Source: Deltaproteobacteria bacterium
Lineage (GTDB): Bacteria > Desulfobacterota > Desulfobaccia > Desulfobaccales > Desulfobaccaceae
Reading direction: 5' to 3'
Length of the DNA: 15,971 nt
Assembly (NCBI GenBank): GCA_016874895.1
Contig: VGSX01000050.1
Span: 1-15,971, forward strand
The translations under genes were made by a program, and so were the position numbers. Shown in pieces: positions 1 through 7,205 of the stretch. Numbering within the stretch: the first letter of the stretch is position 1; each line of letters opens with the position of its first letter. Below the pieces are notes generated by a model. That model searched no databases. It had not been told where the DNA came from and saw nothing but the letters and a program-made list of their open reading frames with translations.

Positions 1-116
1 CAGCGGCTGAAAGAGCGGGCGGCCCGACCAGTGCCGTGTTCCTGCTCCAGGCTGGAGAAATGATGTCTCGGAATTAGTTTTAGCATCTGACCAAAGATCG
101 TGTTACAATGGGCCAT
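1..116 (-). CDS. IS4-family transposase, N-terminal part (cut by window edge)
   Basis: The minus strand reads from an ATG at 116 to the window edge and gives 38 residues beginning MAHCNTIFGQMLKLIPRHHF. This matches the N-terminal (DUF4372-like) domain of IS4-family DDE transposases as I know them. The DDE catalytic core would lie outside the window. A Shine-Dalgarno AAGGAG at 132-127 lies about 10 nt before the ATG and supports this start. The gene points out of the window, and its upstream non-coding end abuts a truncated integrase, so this IS probably interrupted the prophage integrase. Family assignment rests on a short stretch. Confidence 0.72.
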   Translation of the reverse strand, partial: MAHCNTIFGQMLKLIPRHHFSSLEQEHGTGRAARSFSR

Positions 117-167
117 AGTCCGAATTCTCCTTTCTGTTTGATAGGTTATGGTAAACCCATTGTAACA
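101..167 (-). promoter_or_regulatory. Inverted repeat enclosing the transposase ribosome-binding site and start
   Basis: Perfect 12-bp arms TGTTACAATGGG (101-112) and CCCATTGTAACA (156-167) flank a 43-nt loop. The loop holds the AAGGAG site and the ATG at 116-114. In a transcript entering from outside, the hairpin would fold around the start site. IS10 and IS50 of the IS4 group are known to use such structures to block translation from read-through transcripts. The function here is inferred. Confidence 0.55.
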
Positions 168-200
168 GATTTAAGGGCGTTTTCGGACTATTTCTGCTTT

Positions 201-344
201 TTAACCGGACAGAACTGTAATCTTCCGGAAAAGTTGCTGGGCTAGGGCCGCGTCTTTGGTCTTGAGGGACAGCTTCTTGCCCCGCTCAAATTGCACATAC
301 CAGGTCCCATTCTCTCGCTTGAACAACTGCATATGGATGTTCAT
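201..344 (-). pseudogene. Tyrosine integrase, truncated to its N-terminal arm-binding domain
   Basis: This 47-residue reading frame begins MNIHMQLFKRENGTWYVQF, continues through FERGKKLSLKTKD and ends at TAA (203-201). The basic, aromatic-rich opening with W-Y-V-x-F-x-R-G-K resembles the arm-type DNA-binding N-terminus of phage tyrosine recombinases. The SAM-like and catalytic R-H-R-Y domains are absent. The ATG at 344 overlaps the TGA of the upstream HTH gene as ATGA, so int was translationally coupled to the excisionase-like gene. An internal ATG at 332 is also possible. The last residues (TVLSG) probably come from the adjoining IS4 element, which appears to have cut the gene. An intact 47-residue regulator is possible but less likely. 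Confidence 0.6.
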
Positions 345-562
345 AGCCCGGCTCGCTTCCGAATGTCAAGCAGCAAAATGGCTTCTTCAGATGAATCAGG
401 ATTGGTGAGGCTCTCAGCGAAAATCCTCCAGGTGGGACGCCTGGCTCCCGGCCGGAGATTGATGGCCTTTATGCGTCCATCCCGGATCATGGTCCTCAAG
501 GTATTCCGGCAAACCTTGAGACTGGCGCAGGCTTCGGAAATGGTCATAAAAGAAGAGGACAT
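341..562 (-). CDS. Excisionase-like helix-turn-helix DNA-binding protein
   Basis: The 73-residue product starts MSSSFMTISEACASLKVCRN. It has the winged-helix layout of Xis/MerR-type HTH_17 proteins: a T-I-S-E-A recognition helix at residues 6-25, then R-D-G-R-I-K and a W-R-I wing strand. Such proteins bind attachment sites or promoters and set the direction of integrase action. The frame extends upstream to a TTG at 583. I prefer the ATG at 562, which lies about 26 nt after the predicted transcription start. Its stop overlaps the start of the integrase remnant, forming a xis-int pair. The promoter upstream carries the same operator as the cro-like gene, suggesting shared control. A directionality factor fits best, but an autoregulatory repressor cannot be excluded. 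Confidence 0.68.
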   Translation of the reverse strand: MSSSFMTISEACASLKVCRNTLRTMIRDGRIKAINLRPGARRPTWRIFAESLTNPDSSEEAILLLDIRKRAGL

Positions 563-594
563 ATGATAACTACTCAATTCCAAAATGATTTCTT

Positions 595-623
595 TATATA
601 GGTCATTATGTCCCTTTTGTCAA
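595..623 (-). promoter_or_regulatory. Sigma-70-type promoter of the xis-int pair
   Basis: On the minus strand, TTGACA (623-618) and TATATA (600-595) are 17 bp apart, which is near-consensus. The predicted start is near 588, giving a leader of about 26 nt before the ATG at 562. Confidence 0.75.
601..614. promoter_or_regulatory. Operator inside the xis promoter
   Basis: GGTCATTATGTCCC fills the spacer between the -35 and -10 boxes and is a near-palindrome around GTCATTATGTC. The site at 9822-9835 upstream of the cro-like gene is nearly identical, GGGACATTATGACC, in the outward orientation. A repressor bound here would block RNA polymerase directly. A second partial copy, TCTGTCCC, lies near 637-644. 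Confidence 0.6.
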
Positions 624-779
624 CCTAAAAAGATTTTCTGTCCCACAGGAGGAGACCAGGGGGAGGATTCAGAAAAAGGGCGATGAATGGTGACACCGCG
701 CAATTGTACGGTATTACCATTCAATTTCTTGGCTTATTGAATGGGCGGGGTGATGATTTCCGCGAGATGGGAATGAAGC
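624..779. other. Non-coding stretch between mod and the xis promoter, with a hairpin
   Basis: No convincing gene is present. CCATTCAA (717-724) and TTGAATGG (737-744) form an 8-bp stem with a 12-nt loop just after the mod stop. No T-run follows on the minus strand, so it is a weak terminator candidate or an RNA 3'-end structure. Confidence 0.4.
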
Positions 780-2258
780 TTAGATTTTTTGGGTCACCAA
801 TACCTCTTCGCCCAGCATGTCGGTGATTTTGACGGCGACGGTGGTTTCGCCTTCCGGGGCTTCGAGGTCATATTGTCCTGCCATGAGGTCGCTTTTCTTG
901 GGGGGCACGTCGGCGTAGGCGACGTTGAAGACCTCGCCGTTATAGGCCAGATCGATCATGACACTGTCCACCATGGCCCGCCAGTCGTCGATCTGGGGGG
1001 TGAGGAGCCCGGACTGTTGCTTCAGGCGCTCGATGATGGTGGGGGAAATGAAATCCTGAATCTCCACCCTGATCTTGCCCGGGTCCCGGGTGATGCTCAC
1101 CTTGGCCGTGGCAGGCTGATGCATGAAGAACTTGCCGTAGCGGGGATCGGTGCGAAGCTCAATGACCTCGATTTTGTTGGGTACATCGCCTTGCTTCCGC
1201 AGCCGGTTCCAATCCTCCAGCCAGCCGTCAGCAGCGATCTCCTTCCCCAGGCAGACCACGCAGATGTCCCGCTCTTCCTCGGGGCGGGCCGACAGTTCCC
1301 GCTTGATCTCTTCCAGGTCCAGCAAGGTTAAGGGGTGGCCGAAGGGCACGATCTTGACCAGCCTTTTGCCCAGGGCGCCGTCGAAAAAGGCATCGGTCTT
1401 GGTGCGAGTGATGCCGATGTGCTCACAGGCCAGGTTGACCGCCTCGTTGTGCTGAATGGCGAGGTCGTAGTCGTTGACTCGGTAAACTACAAAGGAAAAC
1501 TGAGCGGGCGGGGGATCGCCGTTGTCCTGTGACTCTTCTCCTGCAGGCGGGAGTGGCAGTTGTTTACCCTTTCTGGCGGCTTCCATCTGCTCCAGGATAA
1601 CGGTTTGCAAGCGCTTGCACGTGGTCTGGATAGCGCCCTTGTTGATATCGCAGCCGATCCAGCGGCGGCCCAGTTTTTGTGCTACTACTGCGGTTGTGCC
1701 GGAGCCGATGAAAGAATCCAGAATAATATCGTTTAAGTCTGTTAGCCAATTAGTAATTCTTTCCAGCAGTTCTTCACTTTTCTGAGTTGGAAAGGGTGCA
1801 CCAGCATCATATGCCGATATATCGGTCCAAAGATTACTTGCAAGCTTGGATTCAGTGGGGGGAATAAAGTGTTCTGGCTTTCCAGTTTCACTAAGTCTTA
1901 TAAAATCAAGTCTAACTCCCTCTTTTAATTTCTCTAAATAATATTCATCAATATCTGAGTAATTACCGGCTACTTTAAGAAACTCATTATAATTATCGAT
2001 TGCCTTAAGTGACCTTTTTTTACTCCATCTCCATTGACCATGAGTTGGAGTTATACCTAATAATTCATATCGCAAAGTTGGGCGGTCTGTTCCTCTCCAA
2101 TGGTTATTCCATGTCCCTTTCCGGAAATCTTGCAATTCAATTTCCAATTTTCGATATTTAGTTTCTCTGCTTTTAGAATATAAAAATATTGTATCATTGC
2201 CCGACGAGAGAGAATCTATAACCTCAAATTGTGCCTGTAAGCTTTTAGTACTACTACG
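780..2258 (-). pseudogene. Type III-like adenine DNA methyltransferase (Mod), 3' part of the disrupted gene
   Basis: The frame is open from 2258, just after an in-frame TAA (2261-2259) inside an inserted element, to the stop at 780. Upstream of the TTG at 2147 it already codes Mod-like sequence (AQFEVIDSL, NDTIFLYSKS). From 2147 it shows NNHWRGTDRP, the motif PFPTQKSEELLERI (residues 118-131) and the AdoMet-binding FIGSG (146-150) with GRRWIGCDI. About 290 further residues are typical of the C-terminal part of these enzymes. Motif order, with DPPF before FxGxG, is the beta class used by type III Mod subunits. The 3' half could be translated alone from TTG 2147 but would lack the catalytic DPPF. 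It is last in the repressor-Res-Fic-Mod series. The region of about 1740-2140 is strikingly AT-rich compared with the rest. Confidence 0.82.
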
Positions 2259-2426
2259 TTAGATAATATCTCCCATATCGCCCATGATAGGCCAACCATT
2301 GGATATTACTGACAATCAGTTTTGTCACCCTGAGCCGTAGGCGAAGGGTCTAGATTCTTCGCTTCGCTCAGAATGACAATAAATACAAAGAGTTGTACTG
2401 AAGCAGCCGGTAATTAACGTTGTAGT
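2250..2426. mobile_element. 177-bp MITE-like insertion inside mod
   Basis: The ends are inverted repeats ACTACTACGTTA (2250-2261) and TAACGTTGTAGT (2415-2426), matching at 11 of 12 positions. They are flanked by direct repeats TTTAGT (2244-2249) and GTTAGT (2427-2432), a likely 5-6 bp target duplication. It encodes no transposase. Removing the element plus one target copy (183 bp, 61 codons) joins RRGT to KSLQAQFEVID in one frame. Inside is a 56-bp palindromic repeat and a smaller inverted pair TAATATC (2264-2270)/GATATTA (2302-2308). The source transposase is unknown. Confidence 0.75.
2323..2378. repeat. Dispersed REP-like palindromic repeat
   Basis: The 56-bp unit has outer arms TGTCACCCTGAG and CTCAGAATGACA. 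On the minus strand it translates as CHSERSEESRPFAYGSG, a peptide I recall as a frequent spurious translation of a widespread bacterial intergenic repeat. Here it sits within the MITE-like insert and supplies the premature mod stop. Confidence 0.7.
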
Positions 2427-3095
2427 GTTAGTCCCTCGTCTAATTATAATTTCATTTCGAAAATTATCTGGGCAAAAAATTTCGTCCATTAAGCATCGTA
2501 AATGAGAATTTTTCCTATAATCACAATGCAGTAGAATGCTACCATCTTCGGCAAGCAACTCTTTAAGCAATAACAACCGCTCATACATGAATTGGAGATA
2601 GTTATCATTGGCCCAGATATCGGTGTACTGAATCTGCTCCCCCAGGGTGTAGCCTTCCCCCTCGATCTTGGCGGTCCCTTTGGCCCCCCGCAGGGTGACC
2701 TTCCGAACGTAATCGGCGCCGGAGTCGAAAGGCGGATCGATGTAGATGAGCTTCACCTTGCCCCGGAAGCCATTGGCCAGGAGGTTTGCCAGGACCTCCT
2801 TGTTGTCACCGTGTAAAAGGAGGCCGCCTCGGGGATAGGCGGCGGGCCATCCGTCCCAGGTTTGTTGGCTGGCAGAGACGCCCGCCCCGCCATGGTTGGG
2901 GTTGAACGTCTCGACAAGCTGGGCCGGGAAGGCCGTTACCTGGCGCAGGGGCCTTTTCCCTACCCAGGTGAGCATGGGGCGGCCCTTGGCGGGCTTGATT
3001 TCCACTTTTGCACCGTCAGGCAAAGTCTTACCTCCCGCTGACGTTTGATCCGAAGCCTTTCGAAATTTCAGGGAACTGAAATTCTCTCGCGGCAA
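2325..3095 (-). pseudogene. Type III-like adenine DNA methyltransferase (Mod), 5' part of the disrupted gene
   Basis: This piece carries VEIKPAKGRPMLTWVGKRPL (residues 31-50), LLLHGDNKEVL (about 92-102) and the catalytic amino-methyltransferase motif D-P-P-F at 120-123 (LIYIDPPFDSGADY). It runs into the start of the target-recognition region at NFRNEIIIRRGT. After that the frame enters an inserted element, reads CHSERSEESRPFAYGSG and stops at 2325. Residues after RRGT are therefore not native. The start is uncertain: TTG at 3095 follows a stop by one codon and has no good ribosome-binding site, and an overlapping frame (3028-3174) may hold the original N-terminus. With the insert removed, both parts join in frame to about 710 residues. 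Mod methylates the recognition site and guides Res, so this break should disarm restriction. Confidence 0.82.
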
Positions 3096-3174
3096 TTTTC
3101 AGTTTTTGGTCCAAATCCTGAAATTTGGCGGCGTTACCGTCATTAAGGTCAGCTTTAACGCCATAGCCGATCAT
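3028..3174 (-). pseudogene. Short frame that may be the original N-terminus of Mod
   Basis: This 48-residue frame (MIGYGVKADLNDG, then LDQKLKIAAREFQFPEISKG) overlaps the first 68 bases of the mod frame in another phase and stops at 3030-3028. Its composition looks more protein-like than the overlapping start of mod (MPRENFSSLKFRK). A one-base slip near 3030-3050 would run it into GGKTLPDGAKVEIKP of Mod. There is no clear ribosome-binding site. It may be a frameshifted Mod N-terminus, or simply a chance frame. Confidence 0.3.
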
Positions 3175-3230
3175 TAAAGTTTTGGGGTCGAAGGTTTAAT
3201 GAACGGTTTTGCCTTTAATCAGGCAGATAC

Positions 3231-3275
3231 GGGGCAGGCTGTGCCCGCCGATTATTGGCGGCCACAGGCCGCCCT
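3231..3275. repeat. Palindromic intergenic repeat (two GC-rich units)
   Basis: There is a unit GGGGCAGGCTGTGCCCGCC, then a perfect 7-bp stem GGCGGCC (3257-3263)/GGCCGCC (3267-3273) with loop ACA. It resembles dispersed REP/BIME-type repeats. It lies between fic and mod and could stabilise or partly end the fic transcript. No T-run follows. Confidence 0.5.
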
Positions 3276-3315
3276 ATGAGATCGAATTATACCTGAGTAT
3301 CATTCTTCCAGGGCA

Positions 3316-3345
3316 AATTATACTTTTTGGCCAAAAAGTATAATT
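3316..3345. promoter_or_regulatory. Perfect 30-bp palindrome between fic and mod
   Basis: Each 15-base half is AATTATACTTTTTGG or its complement, centred at 3330/3331 with no loop. It begins 15 bp after the fic stop. GTATAATT, a possible -10 box on the minus strand, occurs in its distal half and again at 3292-3285. It may be an operator over a mod promoter, or part of a cruciform or terminator; sequence alone does not decide. Confidence 0.5.
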
Positions 3346-3360
3346 CTATTCCTCCTCTTT

Positions 3361-4533
3361 TCAGACTACTGCTTCCAGAATATCCCTGGCTATAAAGGAT
3401 TTTCCATAAGACGGCTCGCCTGCCTGCCGCAAGATACCGAGATTCACCAATTTTTCGACATTCTGTTTGGCGCTCCGATAGGTTATTCTCAAAGAATGTT
3501 GTACCTGGGGAATAGTCAGTATCGGCGAGGCAAAGAGGCTATCCGCCAAGCGCAGGAGCAAAGGCGAGGCCCTGCCCTTCAGCAGGCGCGCCCGCCACTC
3601 CTCTTGCAAATCCTGGAGGCGCTTGGCCCGTTGGCCGGCATCCCGAGCCTGCTCCGCCACGCCCCGGAGAAAGAAATCGACCCACTGCGGCCAGGCGCCC
3701 TGCTGACTCACTCCCAAAAGCAAATCGTAGTAGTCTTGCCGATGCTTTTCGAAAAAGGCGCTGAGATAAAGCAAAGGCAAGGGCAGGAGGTCCCAGTTCA
3801 CCAGCAAAAGAGTGATCGCCAGCCGGCCGATGCGACCGTTGCCGTCCAGGAAGGGATGGATGGCCTCGAACTGGTAATGAATGAAGGCCAGACGGATGAG
3901 CGGGGGATAGGTATCCTCGGCGTGCAAATATTTTTCGAAAGCATCCAGGGCTTCCTGCATTTCCGGCACTGGCGGAGGCACAAACTCCGCGTCCTGGATA
4001 GTGCAGCCGGGCCTCCCGATCCAGTTTTGGGAGCGGCGGAATTCGCCGGGAGTGGCATGTTCGCCACGCACCCCCTCCATCAGCCGGGCGTGGAGTTCCC
4101 GCAGTAACCGCAGGCTCACCGGCAAGGTATCAAGGCGCTTCAGGCCATATTCCATGGCCCGGACATAATTGCCCACCTCTTTAACATCCGCTTCGGGCGG
4201 CGGGGGTTTAACCTCGGTAAATAAGGGCAGTTGCCCGGCTTCATAGGCGTAAAGGTCGGTGAGGTCGGCCTGGGTGCCCTCAATCCGGGAAGACAGCACC
4301 GCCTCACGGCGGATGAACGGGGCGATAAGCAGGTGGGGATTGGGCATGGTGCGCCCCAGGCCCGCCAGTTCACCCAGGGCCCGGTCAGCATCCGAAAGTG
4401 TGCGAACCAACCTTTTATCCGGGGACAGGTCCGGGGGCAGCGGAATGGGCACAAAGGCCCAGTAGGCGGTTTCCCCTTGGCCTACTTGCAGCAGGCGTCC
4501 TGCCGGACTCTGGCGGAAGCGTTCCGGGTTCAT
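3361..4533 (-). CDS. Fic-domain AMP-transferase (class II, N-terminal inhibitory helix)
   Basis: The 390-residue protein has the Fic core HPFLDGNGRIGR at 226-237. This motif transfers AMP, or sometimes another nucleotide moiety, from a nucleotide to target protein hydroxyls. The catalytic His226 and the GNGR anion hole are intact. Residues 81-86 (SSRIEG) fit the inhibitory motif [S/T]xxxE[G/N], so the enzyme should be autoinhibited until Glu85 is displaced. A Fic/DOC N-terminal domain precedes the core. Residues from about 335 (ILTIPQVQHSLRITYRSAKQ to LVNLGILRQ) look like a winged helix for DNA or partner binding. ATG 4533 overlaps the Res stop as ATGA; the longer open frame upstream is only a shadow of res. 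Co-translation with Res and the downstream mod suggests a restriction-linked role. The target is unknown. Confidence 0.9.
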   Translation of the reverse strand: MNPERFRQSPAGRLLQVGQGETAYWAFVPIPLPPDLSPDKRLVRTLSDADRALGELAGLGRTMPNPHLLIAPFIRREAVLSSRIEGTQADLTDLYAYEAGQLPLFTEVKPPPPEADVKEVGNYVRAMEYGLKRLDTLPVSLRLLRELHARLMEGVRGEHATPGEFRRSQNWIGRPGCTIQDAEFVPPPVPEMQEALDAFEKYLHAEDTYPPLIRLAFIHYQFEAIHPFLDGNGRIGRLAITLLLVNWDLLPLPLLYLSAFFEKHRQDYYDLLLGVSQQGAWPQWVDFFLRGVAEQARDAGQRAKRLQDLQEEWRARLLKGRASPLLLRLADSLFASPILTIPQVQHSLRITYRSAKQNVEKLVNLGILRQAGEPSYGKSFIARDILEAVV

Positions 4534-7175
4534 GGGATTTCTTTCCCCTCCACAAAGAGCCGGGCCGTTTGCGTCTGATCGTAGGCCACGGTTTCTTCCC
4601 CGGCATAAATGATCTGATACTTGAGGTGGTCGGGGTTGAGACGCTCCCATTTTCTCAGGGCCACCGCCTTGCGGCCCTCCACGGTGAGGACGGCTTCGCC
4701 CCGCTCCTCCCGGGCCAGGTCTTCCTGGGTGACGGCGGCAAACTGGGCGCTCTTGATTTCCACAATCAGGCAACGGCCGTCTCGGCGGCGGATGATGAAG
4801 TCCGGGGTATAACGGTGCCAGCGGTCGTCGAGGCCCTTGTAATCCACCCAGAACTCGGTCTTATCCGGGGTGGTAAGCGCCCCGGTAAAGTAGATGTCTT
4901 CCACCTCATCCGGATTGAGGTTCAAGTGGGCCAGCATTTGCTCGAAGAAACTCTTCTCCGGGTTGGAGTCGAAGTTATAAGGGTCGTAATGAAAACCAAA
5001 ATCACCCTGGTTTGTGGTCCTCATTTCCTCCCAGGAAAGCAACAGGCGCTGACGGTCTATGGGATAGGAGATCTCGGCGGTATAGACCTCGGCGCCTTGT
5101 TCGTCTACGCTTTTCTGAAAGCCCTCCGGTCTGACCAGGGCCAGGGCTTTTTCCACGGTCTCTTCCTGCAACTCATAGTTGCGGGTCTGGGCCTCTGTCT
5201 GAAGCGCCAGATCGGCCAGGTGGGGCAAGGGAATTTCGGTCGCGCCGCCATAGATGCGGCGAAGTTCCTCTAATACGGCCCACAGGTCCAGACGATAGAC
5301 TGCCGCCAGTTCCACCGCGGCAGCATATAGATCGACGGTCTCCGGCACGGCCGCGATTTCCAAGGCATCGCCCACTTGTTGGAGCAGACTGGAAGTGGCT
5401 CGCTGTTCGGCCACGGTATAGGTAATTTTCTTAAGGGTGTCTTTGTAAGTCGTCTGGGGGTTTATTAACCTGAGCGGCTCTTGCATGCCGTCTTTGCGGA
5501 TTACGGTGCGAACCAGTTGCCTGACCACCAGGGGCGGGATATTGAGCTTGCGCAAATAAATGGTGGCCCGGCGCCTCTGAACCTGGGTGCTATTCAGGTC
5601 GGCGATGGTTTCTCCATAGGTTTCCTGTAGTTGTCGGTCCAAAATAGTGCGGTTGTCCAGGGAAAGATAGATGCGGGCTTTGACCTGATTGCCGGGGATT
5701 TGCCTGAGACAGCGGGAAGCAGCCTGGAGCACGAAGTTATTGCTGCTCTTGAGTTTACGGGCCAAGGCGCAGGCGAAAAGCGCCGGCACGTCCCAGCCCT
5801 CCACTCCGCGGTCCACCAGGAGAGCCAGGCGATGGGGAGAATCCTTGAACTTGAAGCGGTCGAAGTCGGCTTTTTTTTCGCACTTGGTATGATGTTCCAG
5901 GATCAACGTAGGCGGCAAACCAAGCTCGGCCAGCTCGGCCTCGATGGCCGGGCGCAGGGCTTCAACGTCGTCGGTTTGGGGAAAATAGACTGCCAGCTTG
6001 GCAGGAGTGCCGTCAGTGAGTGAAACGTCCCCGTAATCTTTGAAGAAATCGCCGATCACATGTCTAAGGTAGGCTTCCACATTGCCTTCAAAAGAGAAGG
6101 CCTGAATGTTGCCGGCCACTTCCTTGAGAATGCCGTCCCGGATGCCCTGAGAGAGACCGTACCAGATCACCACGTCCTTTAGAGGTTGACGCTTATAGTA
6201 GGGAGTGCCGGTGGTATTGACCACGCATACCACGCTGGTTTTATCCGCAAGGTAGTCGACGGTTTTACGGACTTTTTTCAGGCCGGTCTCCAAGGATTGC
6301 CCGTAGGTATGGTGGGCTTCATCGGAAAAGACAGCCAGGTGAGGCAGGCTGGCGATGGCCTGCAAGCGCAGATTGGCGATTTCAGTCCGGGCTTCGTCTT
6401 CTTTTTCCGGGGCCAACAGCAGGCCGAGGTCAGATTTACGGATAGTCTCTTTCTGTATGCGAATCTTTTCGGTGTTAGTAACAATGACGTTAAAAAGACT
6501 CTGGCGAATAACCGGGATATCTTTTTCCCCATCCCGGGTGAAAATCAGTTTAACTGAAGCGGCAAAAGGCTTATATAATCGGGGCGGAAGGATGCGGTCG
6601 TAACGGGTTCCGGCCAGTTCCCGCAGGCTCTCGATAATGGTTTTGCCCGGAGCAAACACCAGGGCATTTTGGACAAATGGCCCGTCCGGATATTCCAGGG
6701 CCATGGCAAACTCGGTGGCATAGATGGCGCCGATGAGCACCGTCTTGCCCGCGCCCATGGCCAGGGCCAGGATGTAGCTGGGATAGGCTAAGGTCAGGGT
6801 CTCACGCAGGGCTTCCAAGTGGAAACTGCGGACAAAGTCGTCATCAGCTTTGATTCGGTCGAGGAGCGACTCAAGACCGTAATCCATGACGTAGTCTTTA
6901 ATGGAGGGGTGGCCGAGGCCGAGAGCTTCCAGCAATTCGGTTTGCTTTAAAAAGATTTGCCGGTAGAGGTCGAAAATATGGGGGGTATTCTCAATAAGAC
7001 GCAGATACCAATAAGTCTCCAGGGCCCGCAGTTGCGGCGGCCGCAAACGAAAACCATCACCTTCCGGGTTGGAAGACCATTCCAGGATTTCAGCAATGGT
7101 GGAATAGTCGGGGTGGGGATAGCCTTGGCTGCGCCATTGATCCACCCGCTGGGCCAGGATTTCGTATAAGTGCAT
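4530..7175 (-). CDS. Type III-like restriction enzyme Res subunit (SF2 helicase plus PD-(D/E)XK nuclease)
   Basis: Numbered from the possible GTG start at 7199 (889 residues), the protein has Walker A GAGKT at 149-153, DEAH box SDEAHH at 292-297, motif III-like NTTGTP (328-333), DRGVEGWDVP (463-472) and motif VI-like QAASRCLRQ (492-500). A C-terminal nuclease follows with YTPD (Asp800) and VEIK (Glu814, Lys816). This is the layout of type III Res subunits, which use ATP to signal along DNA and cut when paired with Mod. I choose ATG 7175 because AAAGAGG (7188-7182) lies 6 nt before it; GTG 7199 would start only 6 nt after the S24 stop with no clear site. It probably shares a transcript with the repressor and is coupled to fic. 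Catalytic motifs look intact, but the partner mod is broken. Confidence 0.88.
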   Translation of the reverse strand: MHLYEILAQRVDQWRSQGYPHPDYSTIAEILEWSSNPEGDGFRLRPPQLRALETYWYLRLIENTPHIFDLYRQIFLKQTELLEALGLGHPSIKDYVMDYGLESLLDRIKADDDFVRSFHLEALRETLTLAYPSYILALAMGAGKTVLIGAIYATEFAMALEYPDGPFVQNALVFAPGKTIIESLRELAGTRYDRILPPRLYKPFAASVKLIFTRDGEKDIPVIRQSLFNVIVTNTEKIRIQKETIRKSDLGLLLAPEKEDEARTEIANLRLQAIASLPHLAVFSDEAHHTYGQSLETGLKKVRKTVDYLADKTSVVCVVNTTGTPYYKRQPLKDVVIWYGLSQGIRDGILKEVAGNIQAFSFEGNVEAYLRHVIGDFFKDYGDVSLTDGTPAKLAVYFPQTDDVEALRPAIEAELAELGLPPTLILEHHTKCEKKADFDRFKFKDSPHRLALLVDRGVEGWDVPALFACALARKLKSSNNFVLQAASRCLRQIPGNQVKARIYLSLDNRTILDRQLQETYGETIADLNSTQVQRRRATIYLRKLNIPPLVVRQLVRTVIRKDGMQEPLRLINPQTTYKDTLKKITYTVAEQRATSSLLQQVGDALEIAAVPETVDLYAAAVELAAVYRLDLWAVLEELRRIYGGATEIPLPHLADLALQTEAQTRNYELQEETVEKALALVRPEGFQKSVDEQGAEVYTAEISYPIDRQRLLLSWEEMRTTNQGDFGFHYDPYNFDSNPEKSFFEQMLAHLNLNPDEVEDIYFTGALTTPDKTEFWVDYKGLDDRWHRYTPDFIIRRRDGRCLIVEIKSAQFAAVTQEDLAREERGEAVLTVEGRKAVALRKWERLNPDHLKYQIIYAGEETVAYDQTQTARLFVEGKEIP

Positions 7176-7205
7176 CTTGTGCCTCTTTGTCGCAGCCACT
7201 TTAAT

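Larger units (their letters stand above)
1..218 (-). mobile_element. One end of an IS4-family insertion sequence
   Basis: The element comprises the partial transposase and its upstream non-coding end. The outer boundary is not determined. Integrase-like protein similarity fades after residues LFRKI, coded to about 219, so the IS end is expected between about 200 and 220. The terminal inverted repeat cannot be confirmed because the other end is outside the window. Confidence 0.5.

Noticed and set aside
4531..4773. An N-terminal extension of Fic to a start at 4773
   Set aside because: The added residues lie inside res and are low-complexity Pro/Gly/Arg sequence. ATG 4533 with ATGA overlap is the natural start.
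4398..5273. A 291-codon plus-strand frame over the fic/res junction
   Set aside because: It overlaps the Res nuclease region with its PD and EIK motifs and has no recognisable domain, so it is a shadow frame.
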